DNA of 64,000 bases from the NCBI GenBank assembly GCA_013054445.1, contig JAAMPI010000006.1, forward strand, positions 42,926 to 106,925, read 5' to 3'. A program made the position numbers and the translations under genes. This DNA is from Cudoniella acicularis (lineage: Eukaryota > Ascomycota > Leotiomycetes > Helotiales > Helotiaceae). Positions 48,174-60,174 of this stretch are shown piece by piece; the stretch's first letter is position 1; each line of letters begins with the position of its first letter. Under the pieces are notes generated by a model. That model was not told the origin of the DNA. It saw only the letters and a program-made list of their open reading frames with translations, and made no database searches.

Positions 48174-48907
48174 ATGGCTCCCAAAGCGACCCCAAAGAAG
48201 CTCACCTCTCAGGAATTCCTCGAGTATGTCTACGTGTCCAAAAAATACATGTCACCTGCCAACTGAAGATGACATCATGACACAGGAAGGTCACTGGTCC
48301 CCGCGTTGACATCTACGTCGGTGCAAACAAGAAACACTACTCTCTTCCGAAAAAGCTCTTTTGCTACTACTCAACGCATTTCTACCGCTGCTTCAACGGC
48401 GATTTCGTTGAGGGAAAGATCCAGAAGCTTGAGCTTCCGAAAGACAAAATTGAGGATTTTGAGATACTGGTCGAATACATGCTTCGGGGAGGAGGCGGTC
48501 TCACCTTTACTACGACAAAAGTTGACCACGCTGCATACAATGAATGTGTTGAATTCGTTACATACGCTGACAAATACGGCCTTGGTGACGCTGCTGCGGT
48601 TATTTGTGAACCACTGCGGAAATTTGCTATTTCTGTCAGCGCATCTTACTACAGACAATCTTTCATCGAAGCCAGTCATATTGAGCTCATTTACAGAACC
48701 ACATCTCCAGGAAACCCTCTCAGGCCTCTCTTCGCAGAGTTAGTACTCAGTTGTTTTGGATTTGATGGCATTAAGGTCTTCTCAAAGCAGGAAGATGAAG
48801 TTGATGGCTATGCTCAGAACTTGCTAAAGGCCATTCACACTTCTAGAAAGCCCAAGCAAACAGTTCAATGGACTGACCCCTTTACCGACTCCGTAAGATC
48901 GAATTGA
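48174..48907 (+). CDS. BTB/POZ domain protein
   Basis: Exons 48174-48223 and 48286-48907 with a 62-nt intron (GTATGT...ACACAG) give 223 residues. After MAPKATPKKLTSQEFLEKVTGPRVDIYVG comes the BTB core: NKKHYSLPKKLFCYYSTHFYRCFNGDFVEGKIQKLELPKDKIEDFEILVEYML, then AYNECVEFVTYADKYGLGDAAAVICEPL, which matches the fungal BTB family where the first helix pair and LxCYYSxFF-like segment are conserved. No other domain (no BACK, Kelch or MATH) is seen. Fungal BTB proteins are usually thought to be adaptors, often for cullin-3, but that is not shown here. ATG chosen by the frame through the intron and a Kozak-like ACCATGG. Confidence 0.88.
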
Positions 48908-49391
48908 AGCAGTGATAGACCTAATTCTTTAGGAACGGGACATCGCTGAGGGAGTAAGTAAGAACTTTCAAATATGAAACGTAATTACAAGAATTATTCA
49001 ACGCTCGCACACCCACCCCTTTTTCTCTATCGCTAGAAGATACCAAGAGGCTTACTCATTAACAAGGATTGCTATCAACGCTTCAAGAAAGCCTTCATGA
49101 CAAAATGTAAGGAAGGGGAATTTGGACATTGTGGTCGTTGAGTTAACATGTTTGTGGCACCACAGTACAACTATCTCAACACGGAAATCAGGATCGGGAG
49201 GGAAACATGAGAGATCCAGGAACAGCAGAAGCTGCAATACGGCGGTAGAAGATCTGCGACACGCTCTGAGGGCTACTGGATTAAATAATGGGTTTGGGAA
49301 TTGTTCTTTAGATTAATATCAGGGTTTTGCAGAAACCTCTACTTTTCTCTGGCAGTACGCCATAAAAAGATTCCATGCAAAATTGATCTGC
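48908..49391. other. convergent 3' region between BTB and TCTP
   Basis: About 480 bp. Frames of 61-64 codons on both strands have no features. Nothing recognised. Confidence 0.55.
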
Positions 49392-50175
49392 TTAGACCTT
49401 CATCTCAATAAGACCATGTTTCCAGACGGTGACGAAAGGGGTTGATCCATCTTCGCGGTAGTTCATAAGCACAACCCTAACATTGTCAGTCATTGATTCC
49501 GAGTATAAATCATTACCAACTCACATTCCATCAGGGTCCATAGACTCGCCAATGTAAAAGTCGTAGTCCTTGAAGTTGCCGACAATCTTCTTGGCATATG
49601 CTTGAGCACCCTTCTCGAATGCGGTGATGACCTCCTCATCGGCTTTCTTCTCCTTCAAAGCTTCCTTGACCTTCTTCATGTATGCTGTAAAGGAGTTAGA
49701 TGTTGCTCGTATATCCGCAATTTTCTAACGTACACTTAAGATGGCTAAGGTAGGATTTCTTGTCGAAGTTGGTTTGTTGGAGACGGAAAGAGTTAACGAC
49801 ATTGTTGACCTGCTGAGCACCATCCTCAATCCCTTCTTCGGCTTCCTCGGCAGAGCGTTGGCACCAGTATCTGGATCAAGTATTAGTATATTCTTGGATG
49901 CAGAGAGTAAGGTGGCTACATACTGACTTCGACTGCGCCCAAGACGATCATTTCGCAATCGATCTCATAGACGGTGCCGTCGACCTCTTTCAAATCATAG
50001 GAGTCAGAGATGATCTCGTCACCGGTGATGATATCCTATATCGATATTCAGTCAGCTACATTCCCCACACAAGTTCCCTGAATCTGGAGTCGCTTGGAGT
50101 TGGATCTCGGCTTCGAGGTCTGGAAGCGGGGTCGCATCGCAAACGTGGTGTTTTTCTGACCTTGTAAATGATCAT
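49392..50175 (-). CDS. tma19: translationally controlled tumour protein (TCTP), with one apparent single-base deletion
   Basis: Five exons: 50175-50161 (15 nt, MIIYK), 50035-49924, 49870-49734, 49684-49525 and 49476-49392. With one base added the length is 169 residues, the normal TCTP size. Recognised by [20 protein letters not shown], then [43 protein letters not shown], and the C-terminal [26 protein letters not shown] is a small, abundant, calcium-binding cytosolic protein linked to TOR signalling and translation; in yeast TMA19/Mmi1 associates with ribosomes. The frame breaks near 49855: NTGANA is followed by LPRKPKKG in frame, whereas [12 protein letters not shown], the expected continuation, lies one base off. 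Four introns (125, 53, 49, 48 nt) are GT-AG. Divergent from SUR2. Confidence 0.9.
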
Positions 50176-50813
50176 GATGGCGGTATTATGGCAGAAACTC
50201 GGGTTGGATATGCGAGGGAAGAAACTGAGTATGGACAGGCAAGAATTCAGATTCTACAATTCGGGCGTTGCGATGGTGGGCTGGGAAAAACACGACGGAG
50301 GATTGGAGGGGCAGTCTAACCGAAGTGGGATAAGAAGATGTATGCCTTGCTGAAATTAATGCCTCAGGTCTGAACTTGGGACTCCAGCCACCGTCCGAGG
50401 TCAAGCCACAGACGGTGCAGCTAGCACATGCTATCCTTGGAGAACGGTTTGCACGAAGACGCTGCTCCCGTTTCATCCAGCGCCTTCTCCAACTGCAATG
50501 GAATGGCGTTTTGAATCATGATATGAGAAGACGACTAAACAGCGCATCGTCCGACTTTCTTGGCGAGTTCCGACGATTAACCTTTTTCGCTGTGCCTTTC
50601 AAAAGAGCAAGGAGGAAGCCTCGAATAGGAGATACGGATGACGGCGGATGCAAAAAAATAAACGAGATTGATAGCTGGGTTGATGACTGTTTAGTGTGGC
50701 GTGCAAGCCATGCGCTCTAAGACAAGACTCCTCTCAAAGCACCACACCTCCGCCTTTCTTCTTCTGCAAATCCAGAGACCGACACTCCTTCGTGCGCAAC
50801 ACGATAACTGCAG
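50176..50813. promoter_or_regulatory. divergent promoter region between TCTP and SUR2
   Basis: 638 bp between starts at 50175 (-) and 50814 (+). Short antisense frames exist but nothing is recognised, and no core element stands out. Confidence 0.5.
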
Positions 50814-51988
50814 ATGAACACCAACATCATGGAAAACCTCACCGCCGCCGCCAATGCCTCCGCAGTGTCAGATTTACCTCCTCTGCCCACTTACACCATT
50901 TCTCCGGTCCAGCCGCTCATCCCATTCATTCCCGACTTCTATTTGTCTCTCCTCCTCCCAATCGCCGCATACTGGATTCTTTCTATGATCTTTCACTATA
51001 TCGATGTATACGATATCTGGCCACAATATCGATTGCACACTCCAGCTGAAATCCTCAAGAGGAATCATGTCTCGCGATATGAAGTCGCACGCGATGTCAT
51101 TGTACAGCAGATAATCCAGACAGTAGTTGGGGCGCTATTAGGGCTCACAGACCCGGAGGAGCTCATGGGAAAGGAGGATTACGATATTGCGCGCTGGGCT
51201 ACAAGATTGCGCCTTGCTCAAAGGGCTCTGCCGAAGCTTCTTGGCCTGATCGGTTTGAACGCAGCTGCCATTTCCAAGACCGTTTCTGTCTCTCATCCAA
51301 TCCTCGCTGGGGCCCTTGCTGGAGGCAAGTATCCGTTTACGATGGGCTTGGATGTTGTCAGCGGATCGCCTATTCCCGCGTTTGCGACTTGGGAATTGGT
51401 AGTTGCAAAGACGATATACTGGTTTATTGTGCCGGGTTTACAATTTATTCTGGCGATCCTCTTCGTTGATACATGGCAATACTTCCTTCACCGCGCAATG
51501 CATACGAATAAGTGGCTTTACGGTAAGGGCAACTCCATATGGGCTCGAAAACTATTCTAACATTCTGCATAGCAACATTCCACTCCCGTCACCACCGACT
51601 GTACGTCCCGTATGCTTACGGCGCTCTTTACAACCATTGGTTTGAAGGATTCCTTCTTGATACTTTAGGCACAGGCCTTGCGTATAAATTAGCAGGAATG
51701 ACAGCTCGTCAAGGAATTTTATTCTTCACAGCTTCAACCGTCAAGACTGTCGATGACCATTGTGGATATTCATTCCCCTGGGATCCACTCCAGCACATCA
51801 CCAGCAACAATGCCGCTTATCACGACATACATCACCAGAGCTGGGGCATCAAGACGAATTTCTCGCAGCCATTCTTCACCTTCTGGGATCGATTACTCGG
51901 CACAGTCTGGGTTGGCGACACCACAGCACGATACGCAAAGTCCCGAAATGCGGCCCAGCAGAAAGTGGAAGACGACAAAGAGGAATAA
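50814..51988 (+). CDS. sur2: sphinganine C4-hydroxylase SUR2 (sterol desaturase family)
   Basis: Exons 50814-51522 and 51573-51988 with a 50-nt intron (GTAAGG...GCATAG) give 374 residues. The His boxes of the di-iron fatty acid hydroxylase family are present: HRAMH, HSRHH and HDIHHQSWG. Several hydrophobic segments fit an ER membrane protein, for example FYLSLLLPIAAYWILSMIFHY near the N-terminus and TIYWFIVPGLQFILAILFVDTWQYF before the first box. SUR2 hydroxylates sphinganine at C4 to make phytosphingosine, the fungal long-chain base. The order IWPQYRLHTPAEILKRNHVSRYEVARDVI near residue 60 and DHCGYSFPWDPLQHITSNNAAYHDIHHQSWGIKTNFSQPFFTFWDRLLGT near the end is characteristic. ATG at 50814 is followed by another Met at residue 6 and both are possible starts. 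Confidence 0.95.
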
Positions 51989-54514
51989 TTTAATGACAAG
52001 GTGAGGAAGCGTTGGAAGGAATTGTATATTATTGACGAACTAGAGTGACGACGTGACATTTGCATTCTACGGGAGCGGTGTTTATGGTTTGGTGGCTTGG
52101 ATTGGATTGTAAAGGGCTGGTGGGGAACTGGCGTTCTGGGATTTGATTGATGTACTGTACAAGTACTGTACTTATGATCTCCCTGAACTGTCTCTGGAGG
52201 CAAAGGTGCAGGATACTTAATAATAATACAAAGTTCGTTGTTCTGTCTGCAATTGGGTCTCGAAAAGATAATGTGGGAGTTGATCTTGGAAGTCAGATGT
52301 GCAATTATCGTTCTCACGAGGCTTGCCAGCGAGACTTGCTGCTTCAAAAAGTAAATCTGAGTCATTGCTCGCATTCGTACCGAGAGGAAGGAGAGACTTC
52401 GAGGAATCAGCAGACGCGGCGTGTCCGAGTGGCGCCTCGCACGATTATTATCCCACACCCCCATGATTGCGTGGGACGAGACGGACGGGAAGTGGGTTCA
52501 TCACGGTAGGTGGTGGGAGATATGGGATGATGCTATTTAATCCGCGTCTGTCTGTTACTCTCGCTTCAAGGTTGTTTGTTTAAGGGGCTACGAGGATGTT
52601 TGCTTAAGGGATAAATTGTACAGCTACTGACATGTGAAGATAAATAGGGGTTTTAGAGAGGATTAAATCACTAAGCATTTTAAGTGTTTGAGTTTTATTT
52701 CTACCACGGAATTTATTTCAATTGAATCAGTAAATCAAGTGAAAAATGGTTTAGAACCCATAAGTGTATACGCCTTAAAGGCGATGACAATGATACAGTG
52801 GTTCCTTTTCATTTCTCTTAGAAATAGATTCATTCATTGAGGACTCTAGGAGAAGAATAACCCAAATCGTTAATACTTTGAAAAAAGGCATTCAGCTACA
52901 TTTCAATGTTCAAGCACTTCCCTCAACACATACGATAAGATAATTGTTTTATGAAACAAATTGGGCAATAAATCGGTTCAAAAAGCGATGGCAAACACCT
53001 TCTCTTACCACTTTAATGGAAATAGGAAATCGAGATATCCTAGACTTTTGTAGACGCTGGCCCCATTTATTTCAGTGCATCTACGAAACAACTTTATATG
53101 ATGCTTTTGAAAAATCCCTCCTAGTCCAGAAAACGCTAGGAAATATCGCTGTAAACTCTGACGAACGAGTGTGACCTGATGATAGAGGCGAAGGATATGT
53201 CAACAATAAAATGTCAATATCGACTGCAGGGTGAGAGAGTAACAAGGAGGAAACCATAGCCTCCATTTCTCGTCACGCATAAACGTTTCGAGTTTGACTG
53301 CATTCCCATCTGACCACTCAGAATTTATGCATCGCTGACAATTGTCAGCTTGAAGAGATGACCGTAAGTTGGTCTTACTCACACATCAAGTGCCCCAGTT
53401 CGTGAAGCCTCAAAAAAGGTATGTTTTGAGTGCGTGGACGTTTCATCCCGTGCCGGTTCCTCATCCGAATGCTCGTTGGAATGAGCACATTTGGCTGCGG
53501 AATTGAGTGTAGAAGCCGACTTTGCCGCTGAAAGCAACCGAAGCTTGCTCAACTGCCAACACACGAAACTATGATGAAGCGAAATGCATTTTTTTCCATT
53601 GATGTTCTCGGAATACTCGCCAATCGCGAATACCCCTCCGGAGTACCAACAACCAATATCTTTGTTTGGTAGCAGCTAAGATGCATACTTGTAGGAAAGA
53701 AGTATGGCAAGAATATCCATACATTTCCGCACTCGGTCTAGAGCAGGAGTCCGAGGAATCTTCCTTCACGAAGAAGGTTTGTTCATAGGCTATCGGACTT
53801 GAGGAAAGAGATTTAAGGTAGACATATATATTGGACTGAAGATTTTATGCACCCATTTCAACACGTAAAAAGGTACAATCTTGCATTGTCACTTGTAACA
53901 CCTTAGCTTTGCTTCGCAAGCCCAGTATTTCTCGCTGTCAGAGCGTCAAGGTCCGCGAAGACAGTTTGTCCTCGCAAGATGGCCAGAATGCTGTCGAGAA
54001 AGACGGTTCATTAAGTTTGAAAGCCGAAGAGGGGTTTGGCCCCGGGTTTCGTTCGCTGAAAATGCCAGGAACCGATCATCCCGTGGCCCAAAACTCGGAT
54101 TAAACTTCAACTGATAAAGTGAAAAGACTGACCGATAGCATGAACCGATGAAGTATGTAACTCCTCGAAAGCAGCTCGCCGAGGCGGCCTCGTAAATTTC
54201 TAATGCAGGTCCAAAGTTCCAAGCTTCCAGACATGAAAATAACTCTATTTGCATTCTGGGCTTTCATAGAAACTTTCTGGGGATTTGGCGGGGCCAATTG
54301 CTGGTTGTCGTAGCGCATGGCAGAAATTTGAGTATTCTTGGACGTTTCAAGGCGTGATCCCAAGTGTTGCAAACTGAGATGGACGAGGCTGACTTTTAAT
54401 GAGTTTGGTGTGGCTTTGCAGACACACTGTTTCGTTGACGCCGTTGGACGAGAAGGAATGTGCCTCCTCTCATTTTATTATCACACAGATGCGATATAGG
54501 GGATTAGGGGGTCA

Positions 54515-54538
54515 GGATTCCGGATTCCGGATTCCGGA
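54515..54538. repeat. 7-bp tandem repeat (GGATTCC), about 3.4 copies
   Basis: GGATTCC is repeated three times in a row plus a partial copy. Seen directly; no coding frame is associated. Confidence 0.85.
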
Positions 54539-55369
54539 CCCCACGGCAAGGCGAGAATCAGGGCTCAGGGCAGGCTCAGCGAGATGTCAGGATGATGGCC
54601 CACTCGCTTCCAGTGATCCGCGGGATGGTGCACCGGGCCAGGATTGAAACGGAGATAATTTTCGATCGGAATGGTTGGTCAGAGGCGACCGCAGACGCCA
54701 CAGAGGTCATAGAAACATCCTCTAGAAGCCGAATCCAGCCAAGCGGCAGTGCCTGATTCGGTCTGAAGCAGTGTGGGTTCGTGAACCTGAGAGCTCAGCT
54801 GCCCGGCTGCCGCAATAATCGAAAGTCACTCAGTCCCAGCGCGCATCTGCAAGGCGTCAACACTCAGAACATTGGCGCTCGCCAGCCACAGTCGCGGTGT
54901 TCGTCACTTGTTAATATCCGATATTTGGTTGTTCGGTCACTCGAGAGAGGCCTGACCTTGCAGTGTTTATCAGAAGTTTCAAGAACGAACTCTCTAGGAT
55001 CCAGGGGCCGCATGAACTCATCCAGCAGCCCAGGGGGATTCAAACAAAATTGGCTGTGATCTGAAGTCCCATGTGTCTGGCCAACCCCGGCGCTGGGGAT
55101 AGAGCTTCCACTCAAGCCCTGGACTTCCAGCTCCCAGATCCTGCGCCTTCCTGCAGGGTCCTTTGCCGGGCCAGTGGCAGAGGACCGCTCTTCAACAACG
55201 TCATATTCGAAACCTCAGCAAACTCGACCGCGATGCTCTCCGCACAAACGTTGGGCCTTGGGATTCCGACGTTGGGTCAGCAGCGCTGTCAGTGTCATCA
55301 ATGTTATGCCTCCGGAGCATGAAGGAAGGCTGCCCCATCATGCGCATTCGGGCTTCTAGCAGCTGGCAG

Positions 55370-55400
55370 CTGGCTGCTGGCTGCTGGCTGCTGGCTGCTG
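55370..55400. repeat. 7-bp tandem repeat (CTGGCTG), about 4.4 copies
   Basis: CTGGCTG four times plus CTG, next to a diverged AGCTGGCAGC copy. Seen directly. Confidence 0.85.
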
Positions 55401-55787
55401 TCGGTACTGAAGCGGAGGCAGGGCTCGCAAAGGCGCAAAGAGGTTCCAATTGGCGACTTGGACTTGGTTTAGTTGGTTGGCGTGCCGATTTAGTGCTGCG
55501 TGGCGTATATCTCGAGCCATGTTTGAAGATGTCTTCCGTGAGCCATTGTCTAGTGGTCCAATAATGGGCCATGATCCAAGCCTCCAACCTTCTGCGGCAA
55601 GAGCGAGCTGAGAAGTTGCTGTGCTGTTGCCACTGCCGTCGCGTCCAGAACGCCAAAAATGCATGTTCCAGCGGCAGGAAGGACGGCTTCCAAGGTTGTA
55701 GGGACAACACAGTCCGGCACTAGGTTACTAAGTATCTACCTAGGGAGGTAGTGCAGTAATGGCCAATATTGAATTCATGGCCGCAGC

Positions 55788-55819
55788 GCACCAATGCACC
55801 AATGCACCAATGCACCAAC
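55788..55819. repeat. 8-bp tandem repeat (GCACCAAT), four copies
   Basis: GCACCAAT three times followed by GCACCAAC. Seen directly. Confidence 0.85.
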
Positions 55820-56747
55820 GCACTTCGGCCTCGGACACAACACAACACAAACCTAAAATCCCACACAGATGCGAAGCCTGCACGCGCACTCAGCCGCCTT
55901 GGGCCTGTTGCAATACCGGTGACATAAAGTGCATGCAGCTCCCCCAGATCTTTCCGGTCATCAATTGTTCGTCCGACAAGGCTGCATCTTCGCCTTTGCT
56001 CTCGTCACTGCACTGAAATCTTGGACAGGCCTCGGCAGCAGCGAAGCACTATCGCCATCACCAACCCCACATACAACTTCAATCTCGATTCTCAATTTCA
56101 AAACTCACTAGCCAAAAATCCTTTTCTAGCCCAGTTGGCACATAAAACATCCGACCTTTCCTAACTCTCTCAGTCCTGACCCCTACCCAGCCATTCGAAA
56201 TCCCGCCTTCAAGCCTACACCATTGAGAACTGAACTCTAAAAACCCCACCAAAGGTTGATAAAAGAACCATTGCCACCTCGTCGATCATCTCCGCGTTCT
56301 TCTGCCCAAACCACAGCCCCCAGAAACTCCTCGACATGTCTGGACAACATCAAATATAGCCCCTCGTCATCAAACACGCAATTGTTCCAAGATTCCTCTG
56401 ATAGGCGCCCATTTCACGTCACTCGAAGGCCATTAGACTTGCAAGGAGAACGGCGCTTCCCAACTCAAACGTCTACCCCACCTGGTCATTCAGAACCCCA
56501 CTGCAATCCCAAGGTTTTTTCTAGTGGTTATATATCAAACTTCGCGGTAACCTGTCGCAAATTGGTAGCGAAGATCGAAATTCAGAGTTGGTCCAAGAAC
56601 CCTTTCCGGCAGACTTGCACTAACTGGCGCCTCAGCCAACCTCCGTACAAGACATTGTCTCCCACTAACTGACAACAAAACGGACCTACCATCGCCATAA
56701 ATCAAAAACTGTCTCAGGCTGGTCCTGGACCTTGAAATTTCGACACA

Positions 56748-58984
56748 ATGGACACAGCTCTTATCACCTTCATGGTGTAAGTCATACCTTTCTTTTTGTC
56801 CCTGCCAATATCTCCCACGTTTCGCATTGGAGTTTGATATATGGCGTTGGCCAAAGTCATCAGAACTTGGCCTCGTAATAAGACTTGGTTCGGATACTTG
56901 AAAACAATCTGGAGTTGGGAATAGAGGCAACATTATTTCACCCCAACCTTGTTGATCCGCGCAAGTTGCGTGCGGCTGAAGCGGATTGAAATTTCGGTCG
57001 GAAAGAGTGCAAAGACTTCCACGGACGAGTTGCTTCAGGATTATTAATTATCTTGGTCCTGACGAGTGTCTTGGCTGTTTCTCGCCTCGTGGCATTCGCG
57101 TTCACATCCATTTCGCGTTCGGAGACGTGCTCAGTAGTTACTGAGTTACGACTTAATTGTTCAATCTGGGCTGAATTAGTGGGTCGGACTCAGTCTCCAC
57201 CCTTGGTGCTGTTGCAGGATATTTCCGATCATGCGTCTGATGTTCAACCCCTTCGCAAATTATGGAAGAAGTTGTCGTTATATCATCATCTTTTATGACC
57301 AAGTCGGTCATTGCCCATCTGCCCGAAGTTTATTGGGCGGGTCGGATGAAGAGTGATTGGTCTTCAATTGCCGCCAGCACTTAATTTAGAAGTGACACGA
57401 TCCCTGCGTTTAATTCTGTTTTTCGTCTGATTGCCGATCCTTGTTTCATCACGCTTACGAAATGACAGCCAAACATCTCCATACACACAATCAGTCCATC
57501 TGATTGGCTCGTGGGACAACTTCTCGAAACATTATCCCATGGAGCGAGATACCAAGCGCGCCCGAGGCCAATGGCGCGGCTGTTACGCATTTACAGACAT
57601 CATATGTGATGGAGAAGGCGGCAATACTCCAAAACGAACGGGCGGTTTGAAGATGGGCTCGACATATTATTACTACGTACGTCCTCATGTACCCGAAACT
57701 AATAAAAAAAACACACTGCTCATACTTATATAGTACGAGCTGGACAACGGGACTGAACACCACGATCCCACAATACCGTTCACAACATCCTGTCCATACC
57801 TTCCAGGGCAACCTGTCAACCTCCTATCGGTTCCAATTGAAATCCAGCCAGTTCGCGACCGGAGCGCTTCTATGAGTTCAATGGCAAATGGACATGTCAA
57901 GACCATGAACCCCGCCGACAAATTCATGACTCCAAGAGCACCACCCCCACCCCCAACTACCCATTTACGGTTGAATACCTCGCCATCGATGCCTTCGATG
58001 AAAAGAGCAGCTCGTTCTGTCTCGCCGAAGCCAGAGAGGTCGCCATGGTCACCTAAGACGTTCTTCGGTCTGCGATCCCCGGCACCATATGCTCAAGAAA
58101 GCGACAAACGCGGCAGATCCTCATCACAGCATTCGACGACCGGTCGAGGTATTGGTTCTGAGGTTCCAGTTTCCTCGTCACGTCCAGTTGAATTGAAGAC
58201 GAAGTCCGTACCTCATACACGCGATGTTTCCCCATTGTCAATTAAGAGGTCGCACTCTCGGTCTCGCGAGCCTTTGCCTTTGCGACAAGTCGTACCTCGT
58301 GAGAGCGGCACTTTCACCGCTACCGCATTAGTCATTCCAGATGAGATTACAGAGGAACTTGAGGATGATGACAATTTTGCAAGCCAGCTGAATCGCAGCT
58401 CTTTAGATGAGCGAGGTATCCTTACGCAGCTGTCACCACCTCCGCATTCGAGGATGCGATCTCCACCTCCGAGCCTACGCCCAGTCTCAAACACCTCCAA
58501 GCCTCTTCCAGAATTACCAGAGGAAACACTTCTCCCTCAACCTCTTCGACTCCGAGCGGTCGCCTCTGCTACAAATCTACCACGATCACACTTCTCCACA
58601 TCAACAATCTCTACGTCATACAGTTCACCGACGGAGAGCCACTTCGACTTCAGCGAGACGCCCTCTTTTTCAGATTCTATCGACGACGAAGATCTTGCTG
58701 CGGACCTTGGGAGCGGTGATGAGTTCACCTATAGTCCACTCTCGGATGCCACTGATGGCCGAGGATTCACTGGCTATAGCCTACCAGATGAGCAGTATGC
58801 TTCCGAGCAGACACTGAGAAAAGAGACTGGAATCTCACAATTGACCACATCGGCGACTCGAGCAACATTTGGCGGAGCTGCCGCCTTTCCAAGTTACGCG
58901 GGACCGGATGACAGCAGCATGAGCGCTCTCGAAGAACTCTTGAGCGAGGTGGGTTATTTGGGTAATGTGATTATTGGCAAATAG
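56748..58984 (+). CDS. fungal protein with AMPK-type glycogen-binding (CBM48-like) domain
   Basis: Exons 56748-56776, 57469-57676 and 57734-58984 give 495 residues. The N-terminus MDTALITFMV-QTSPYTQSVHLIGSWDNFSKHYPMERD is the start of a CBM48/AMPK1-type fold: the HLIGSWDNF strand is its hallmark. It continues with GQWRGCYAFTDIICDG, GGLKMGSTYYYY, YELDNGTEHHDPTIPFTTSCPYLPGQPVNLLSVPI. The remaining 360 residues are Ser/Pro-rich with SP sites and end in ALEELLSEVGYLGNVIIGK, a conserved tail. Homologues occur across Pezizomycotina; function unknown to me, but a carbohydrate- or kinase-linked role is suggested by the domain. Intron 1 is 692 nt, long for this genome, and was set by GTAAGT after ATGGT and GACAG before CAAACATC, giving the expected family N-terminus. 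Intron 2 is 57 nt (GTACGT...TATATAG). Confidence 0.82.
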
Positions 58985-60174
58985 TCCAGGGGACTATCTA
59001 CATTCACTGTTTATATTCATTGGTGCAATGCATCACTCCCACTGTAATGGGAGACTATTTTTGGGCATTTTCGTTTTGATAGCTTGCCTAGCTTGTCATT
59101 TAGCATGGAGTTCGGGCATTAGGTTTTTGGTAGTATGGTGTAAATGTGGCATTGTGGATCGAGATACCCCCAATGAGATTGGCTGGTAACGCAGTCATGT
59201 TTCTGTATGAAGACAAAAATAAAGAGTTTATAGGTTAGATGTAGACGACTCAATGACAGCTCTATATGCTAGAAATTCAGATCTAAATTGCATGTGATTT
59301 GGAGAAACAATGATGTGAGAATCAAACAAGCAATCGAAAGAAAGGAGCTATAATATAAGGTATATCGAGAGTACGTTGAGTACGTTACGTAACTCGGATG
59401 ACCGTGAATAAGCCAAACGGAATAAGTACTCGGTCCGGTTTTTCGTGAGGGCCGTGGAAATTATTAAAGGCTAGTTAAGATACTCACAGTAGGACAGCAA
59501 CCTATAGATATCGTAGTAGTTAGTCCCTTTTCGCGTCCTTTCGTAATGTTTCGCTTTCTAAAGGCAAGTAATTTTGCTCCTGTAAAGTATTCTCAACCCT
59601 ACCCTATATAGGTTAGATATCGAGTGCGGCCCTCAGCAAAAAACCCAGCCAAGTAAGCCCGAGGAAAAAAAAAAAGGTTGTGTAACCCAAATCAAATCCA
59701 GATTAGCCAAATAACGAACGGGCCACGGCGCAGCAGAGAAATAACGGGTATTCTCCGTGCCGGGACCAAAATAGGCAAATGTCAAATAAACCTCCTAATC
59801 CTTAAATGTCTTATCACAGTAAGTTAAGTACTAAGTAATCTCGGGTGAGGAAAGAAATAGAGGAAACATGCTCAAGGAGAAGCGCCGAGTGTGTATATTG
59901 GTGAGTTTGAAGATTCATGCGGAACGCGTTGGGGTTATTATTGGTGGTTCCTGGTTGTTGTTGTAATTTCAATGGCACGGCTTCAGTTGTGGGTGGTGGG
60001 AGGGTCGTGATAATTGGGGTTGTATTCATTTGTGAGTTTTGCGGCATGGGATGGGGTGGGGGTTTAGAGGCTATTGGGAGGACCCTCTATTACGGAGTAA
60101 GATTACTTTACCCATGTTCACGGATTCATTCCATTGCGGTATTCGAAGATTTTCAACCGCTTCATATCGTTTCT
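58985..60174. other. convergent 3' region
   Basis: About 1.2 kb between two convergent genes. AT-rich with a poly-A tract near 59,665. The plus frame at 59917-60609 runs mostly antisense to the next gene. Nothing recognised. Confidence 0.6.

Larger units (their letters stand above)
51989..56747. other. 4.7 kb without a recognised gene
   Basis: 52,550-53,950 is AT-rich with short frames that do not resemble known families: 52944-53174 (+, 76 codons, contains MEIGNRDILDFCRRWPHLFQC) and 53379-53769 (-, two frames). 54,400-56,100 is GC-richer and contains three short tandem repeats listed separately. 56,100-56,747 is C-rich and likely the promoter and leader of the next gene. I cannot support any gene here. 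Confidence 0.5.

Noticed and set aside
52425..52500. tRNA-like start (GTGTCCGAGTGGCG) near 52,425
   Set aside because: It resembles an A box but no T-loop/B box (GGTTCGA) and no acceptor stem pairing follow.
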